The position numbers and the translations under genes are program-made. A DNA stretch of 64,000 bases from the NCBI GenBank assembly GCA_964578835.1, contig CAZOEL010000029.1, positions 5,881 through 69,880 on the forward strand. Reading direction: 5' to 3'. The notes under the pieces are model-generated. The model did not search any database, had not been told where the DNA came from, and was given only the letters and a program-made list of their open reading frames with translations. Below, one piece after another: positions 61,324 to 64,000 of this stretch (its first letter is position 1; every line of letters starts with the position of its first letter). The DNA is from CAZOEL01 sp964578835. Its GTDB lineage: Bacteria > Desulfobacterota > Syntrophobacteria > Syntrophobacterales > Syntrophobacteraceae.

Positions 61324-62148
61324 TCAAAACCGATGCCTCTTGATGAATTTGCCTAGCAGTCTATCCACATGGGGATCGAGAATTTTGCGATTCAGATTGC
61401 GATGTTCGGAATACTTGTCAAGGAATCTCTGACCCAGCGCTCCGTCTACGCCTGCTTGCATGCCTCCAAAAATGAAGCGCGCAAGATCTTCGGCGACTGC
61501 AGCGGGCCCTGGAGCTCGTTTCAGGCATCTGGCGGAATCGAGATCCACGAGCCAGAAGCGGGAACCGCACTCATGCACCAGGATGTTCGTCCACTTGAGA
61601 TCGCCGTGTATGACCCCGCTCTCATGCAGACTCGCCACACGACACGCAATGGAATCCATGAGAACCCCAAGCGCCCGTTCGGCGTTCTGCTCCTTCGCTT
61701 TTTCCGCCGCCGCCGCAAGGTGGCGGCTTGCCGGGATCAATTTGGAAAAGGAATAGCCAGCAAGGCAAAAAGGTCCATTTTGTTTGAGAAAATAGCCGGC
61801 CGGCTCAGGAACGTCTATGCCCGAGGCAATGAGTCGCCACGACAAATCCCACACGACCTCGGCGCGATGCCGGCAAAAGTTGGACTTGAGGGAATGAATG
61901 AGGCTTTTCAAGCGGTATTCTTTGAAGAAAACGGACTCTTTTTCATACTGTGGAAATCCGCAGTCAATATCAAGTACAGCCGTGCGAGTCGACTTCGATT
62001 CCTTAACAGGCAGCGCACCCTGTGAGATGAGCCCCTCCACGGTTCCACCATTTCGAAGAAATCGTTCTACAACAGAATCCACTACAACCACGCCCCGATA
62101 AGGAGGCTGGAAAAACACTTTTGTTATGGGGAATCGCTCAGGAATCAT
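61324..62148 (-). CDS. Lipopolysaccharide kinase, InaA family
   Basis: A 274-residue kinase-fold protein of the InaA/Kdo-kinase-like family. VFFKEYRLKSLIHSL holds the ATP-site Lys, SGVIHGDLKWTNILVHE is the catalytic loop, and FWLVDLDSARC carries the metal-binding Asp. An N-terminal stretch ITKVFFQPPYRGVVVVD precedes it. It resembles the WapP/WapQ kinases that add further core phosphates in Pseudomonas. The start is uncertain: ATG 62148 gives a plausible protein, but the frame extends to 62226 with another ATG at 62196, and no choice has a good ribosome site. It is the first of the kinase-glycosyltransferase series, 120 bases upstream of the WaaP-like gene. Confidence 0.82.
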   Translation of the reverse strand: MIPERFPITKVFFQPPYRGVVVVDSVVERFLRNGGTVEGLISQGALPVKESKSTRTAVLDIDCGFPQYEKESVFFKEYRLKSLIHSLKSNFCRHRAEVVWDLSWRLIASGIDVPEPAGYFLKQNGPFCLAGYSFSKLIPASRHLAAAAEKAKEQNAERALGVLMDSIACRVASLHESGVIHGDLKWTNILVHECGSRFWLVDLDSARCLKRAPGPAAVAEDLARFIFGGMQAGVDGALGQRFLDKYSEHRNLNRKILDPHVDRLLGKFIKRHRF

Positions 62149-62375
62149 CAGATCTACATGACACAATAAGAATTCGACAACCAACGCAACGGTCATACTA
62201 CCCACATATGCCAACCATGTCAACAAATCGGAAACGCGGCTAAAACGATCGGATCAGACAGCTCTTCTCTCCCGCACGATTTCTTTGCTTGCATTGACGT
62301 TCTTTTTTCGGCTTAATCCGGCTTACCGAAGGATACGCGTTTGAACTACTGAAAACCATACCAGGAGGGATAGCT

Positions 62376-62951
62376 ATGAAAATCGTTTGCCTGCTTGGAA
62401 GTCCGAGAAAGAAGTCAAACAGCTCCACCATCGCAGAGAGTTTTTGCGCGACAGCCCGGGAGCTTGGAGCGGAAGTCCGAACTTTCCGGTTGAATGATTT
62501 GAACTTCCGTGGCTGCCAGGCTTGCATGGCTTGCAAGACGAGCTTGGAGAAGTGCGTTTTGAAAGACGATCTGGCGGAAGTCCTGGATGCTGCGCAACAG
62601 GCTGATGTCTGGCTCCTTGCCACTCCCGTCTATTTCGGCGAAGTTTGCAGCCAGCTGAAAGCATTCCTTGACAGAACGTTCTCTTATCTCAAACCCGACT
62701 ACACGACGATTCCGGACCCGGTTCGTCTGGCGCCGGGCAAGAAGCTTGTTTTTGCGATTTGTCAGGCCAACCCGGACGAAAAATTCTTTGCGGACATATT
62801 TCCCAGATACAACTTCTTCTTCAAATGGTTTGGCTTCAAGGAAAGCCACCTCATCCGAGCGTGCGGGATTCGTGAAGAGGGAGCAATCGAAGCCCGCAAG
62901 GATATCCTGGACCTGGCTGAAGAGACCGCCCGAAAGGTCTGCTCCGCCTGA
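62376..62951 (+). CDS. Iron-sulfur flavoprotein / NAD(P)H-dependent FMN reductase
   Basis: Flavodoxin-like protein of 191 residues. The N-terminal FMN phosphate loop is GSPRKKSNSS (8-17), and LLATPVYFGEVCSQLKAFLDR is the second flavin-binding segment. Between them, CQACMACKTSLEKC has the C-x2-C-x2-C-x6-C spacing of the compact 4Fe-4S motif of Isf proteins from methanogens and other anaerobes, which transfer electrons from ferredoxin or act in oxidative-stress reduction. AGGAGG about 8 bases before the ATG is a strong ribosome site. It is a lone gene, convergent with the Slp-like gene. Confidence 0.85.
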   Translation: MKIVCLLGSPRKKSNSSTIAESFCATARELGAEVRTFRLNDLNFRGCQACMACKTSLEKCVLKDDLAEVLDAAQQADVWLLATPVYFGEVCSQLKAFLDRTFSYLKPDYTTIPDPVRLAPGKKLVFAICQANPDEKFFADIFPRYNFFFKWFGFKESHLIRACGIREEGAIEARKDILDLAEETARKVCSA

Positions 62952-62966
62952 TCGCATCGTCCCTTT

Positions 62967-63004
62967 CCACCAAGGCGCAACCCAATTGCATGCGCCTTGA
63001 GTGG
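62967..63004. terminator. Hairpin between convergent genes
   Basis: CCAC plus CAAGGCGCA (62967-62979) pairs with TGCGCCTTG and GTGG (62991-63004) with a single bulged A and an 11-base loop. It lies between the flavoprotein and Slp genes, which converge. The absence of a T tract makes termination uncertain. Confidence 0.5.
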
Positions 63005-63013
63005 TCTCCTCGT

Positions 63014-63634
63014 CTACCAGTGGCGCCACCACCAAGACGGCCCGTACCAGTAATAGGGAGGATAGTAATAATCATACATCTCTCTCGTTTCAGTAGGCCA
63101 GAGGTGGATTTCTTTCACGGAAAGAAAAGGATATACATATTCTATCTCACCCAGAGGCTTCACCCTCTTTCCCTCGATTTCACCCGCCACTGTGACGGAA
63201 CGGCCCGAAGCGAAGATTGCCGGATCGAGGTACCGTCTTGCCAGCGCCAGGAATCTTCCTTCGGATTCGTCCACTTTTTTGGGCTTGCCCTGATAATCAG
63301 CGGGCTTCTGGAGTATCGTGAGCAGTGTGCCTTCCCTGGTGTTTTGAGCTTCGAGAATACTTCCACTCCAGATGACCGTTTTCCCCTGATAGTTGTCAGG
63401 AGCTCTCGACACCTCTCTGAGGGTGAGATCGATGGAAGCCTCGTTCCTGGTCCTTTCGGAAATCACTGACGCGCACGCCCCCATTGTGAAGAGAATTAGC
63501 GTCAACCCCAAATATCGGAAAAAGCGTCGTGCGGCCATGCCGACATCGACCATCTCGACGCTGGTGGCGTCAGGAGCTTCGAGGAGCTTACGTTCGGTTT
63601 TTTCATGGGTATGAACCTTCGTGTGCGCTGACAT
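63014..63634 (-). CDS. Slp-family outer membrane lipoprotein
   Basis: A 206-residue protein. A signal peptide with lipobox, RYLGLTLILFTMGAC, ends at Cys54, to be lipid-modified, and the mature part matches the Slp family (starvation-inducible outer membrane lipoproteins): RTRNEASIDLTLREV, YQGKTVIWSGSI, FLALARRYLDP, VTVAGEIEGKR, and a Tyr/Trp-rich C-terminus. The ATG at 63634 has GGAGG 7 bases upstream but adds a 32-residue hydrophilic stretch before the signal peptide; an internal ATG at 63538 would give a normal-length signal peptide but has no ribosome site. Function of Slp is structural or stress-related and not settled. Confidence 0.85.
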   Translation of the reverse strand: MSAHTKVHTHEKTERKLLEAPDATSVEMVDVGMAARRFFRYLGLTLILFTMGACASVISERTRNEASIDLTLREVSRAPDNYQGKTVIWSGSILEAQNTREGTLLTILQKPADYQGKPKKVDESEGRFLALARRYLDPAIFASGRSVTVAGEIEGKRVKPLGEIEYVYPFLSVKEIHLWPTETREMYDYYYPPYYWYGPSWWWRHW

Positions 63635-64000
63635 GACTGATACCTCCAAGGCAGATTCTATACGGCCTCATACCTGTGGGAATAAGCGCTGAACGCCAAC
63701 TGCGCTCATCTCACAAGATCTCAATAAATATCAAAAAAAAAACCACGAAGCTCGTTGAGCTCTTCAGAGCTCACAAAGCCTTCATGGCTTAATGATTCAC
63801 AAAATACTGATTTCGATGCAGAGTAAGGATGTTGCCCCAGACTAACAAGACATCTTGAGCGCGTCCCGTTCAAAGCGCCGAAGAAGCCCGAGGCTGAAAC
63901 GACTCTTAATCTCGCCACTCTCATCCCGTTCCCGCATCCGGATTCTAGGCAACTCACAACAAATAACCTACCAGGAAGAGGGGTTCTGTCATTCCGGCAT
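63635..64000. other. Right-edge region without a recognised gene
   Basis: About 365 bases. The ribosome site of the Slp gene lies at its left end. A 78-codon minus-strand frame (63721-63957) has no ribosome site, no recognisable family and an erratic composition, and is not accepted. I see no terminator, repeat or RNA gene. Confidence 0.3.

Noticed and set aside
63721..63957. A 78-codon minus-strand frame at the right edge
   Set aside because: It has no ribosome site, odd composition and no recognisable family.

Overview
The window looks like a chromosomal segment of an anaerobic or facultative Gram-negative bacterium, most likely a deltaproteobacterium (Desulfobacterota). The pointers are lipopolysaccharide-type kinases, an Slp-type outer-membrane lipoprotein, a PglB/STT3-type oligosaccharyltransferase, a DUF166 protein with an apparent selenocysteine codon, a bifunctional malic enzyme/phosphotransacetylase and a BirA-type biotin operator. 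There is no rRNA or other taxonomic marker, so the assignment is an inference. I saw no tRNA, rRNA, CRISPR array or insertion sequence.

Bases 1-9629 hold a methylamine (N-methylglutamate) pathway locus. On the minus strand, read right to left, are mgsA (glutamine amidotransferase), a fused mgsB-mgsC glutamate-synthase-like protein, and sarcosine-oxidase-like beta, delta and alpha subunits (mgdA, mgdB, mgdC; the last is cut by the window edge). An XRE-cupin regulator lies just upstream and gmaS (gamma-glutamylmethylamide synthetase) is divergent. Together they would convert methylamine plus glutamate to gamma-glutamylmethylamide, then N-methylglutamate, then back to glutamate with release of a C1 unit.

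Bases 9904-14238 hold a compact, translationally coupled bioB-bioF-bioD-bioA operon behind a BirA-like operator. Bases 14276-26027 are housekeeping genes: a LOG-family phosphoribohydrolase, an RlmI-type rRNA methyltransferase, a chemotaxis receptor, a MetE-like methyltransferase, malic enzyme, a candidate DUF166 selenoprotein with an in-frame TGA at 23998-24000, a ferritin-like protein and several small unknowns. Clear hairpin terminators separate them.

Bases 26051-62148 are a long cell-surface glycan region. It has precursor genes (nucleotide-sugar dehydrogenase, rmlA, rmlB, rmlC but no rmlD), about a dozen glycosyltransferases (several of them fusions), a PglB-like oligosaccharyltransferase, a flippase-like UPF0104 protein, and an acyltransferase that appears frameshifted. 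A Wzm/Wzt ABC exporter with a Wzt carbohydrate-binding tail sits with a WbdD-like methyltransferase and an FkbM methyltransferase, both carrying DUF4214-like domains. An MBOAT/SGNH acetylation pair and three WaaP/InaA-type kinase domains follow; the last ~6 kb resembles a lipopolysaccharide-core region. Most genes are on the minus strand with 4-base ATGA overlaps. The window ends with an iron-sulfur flavoprotein and an Slp-family lipoprotein.

The observations most worth checking are the selenocysteine-type TGA in the DUF166 gene, the fused and internally duplicated MgsB-MgsC, the DUF4214-methyltransferase-Wzt chain-capping set, the PglB homologue inside the glycan island, and the WaaG-WaaP-like fusion with two further kinases.
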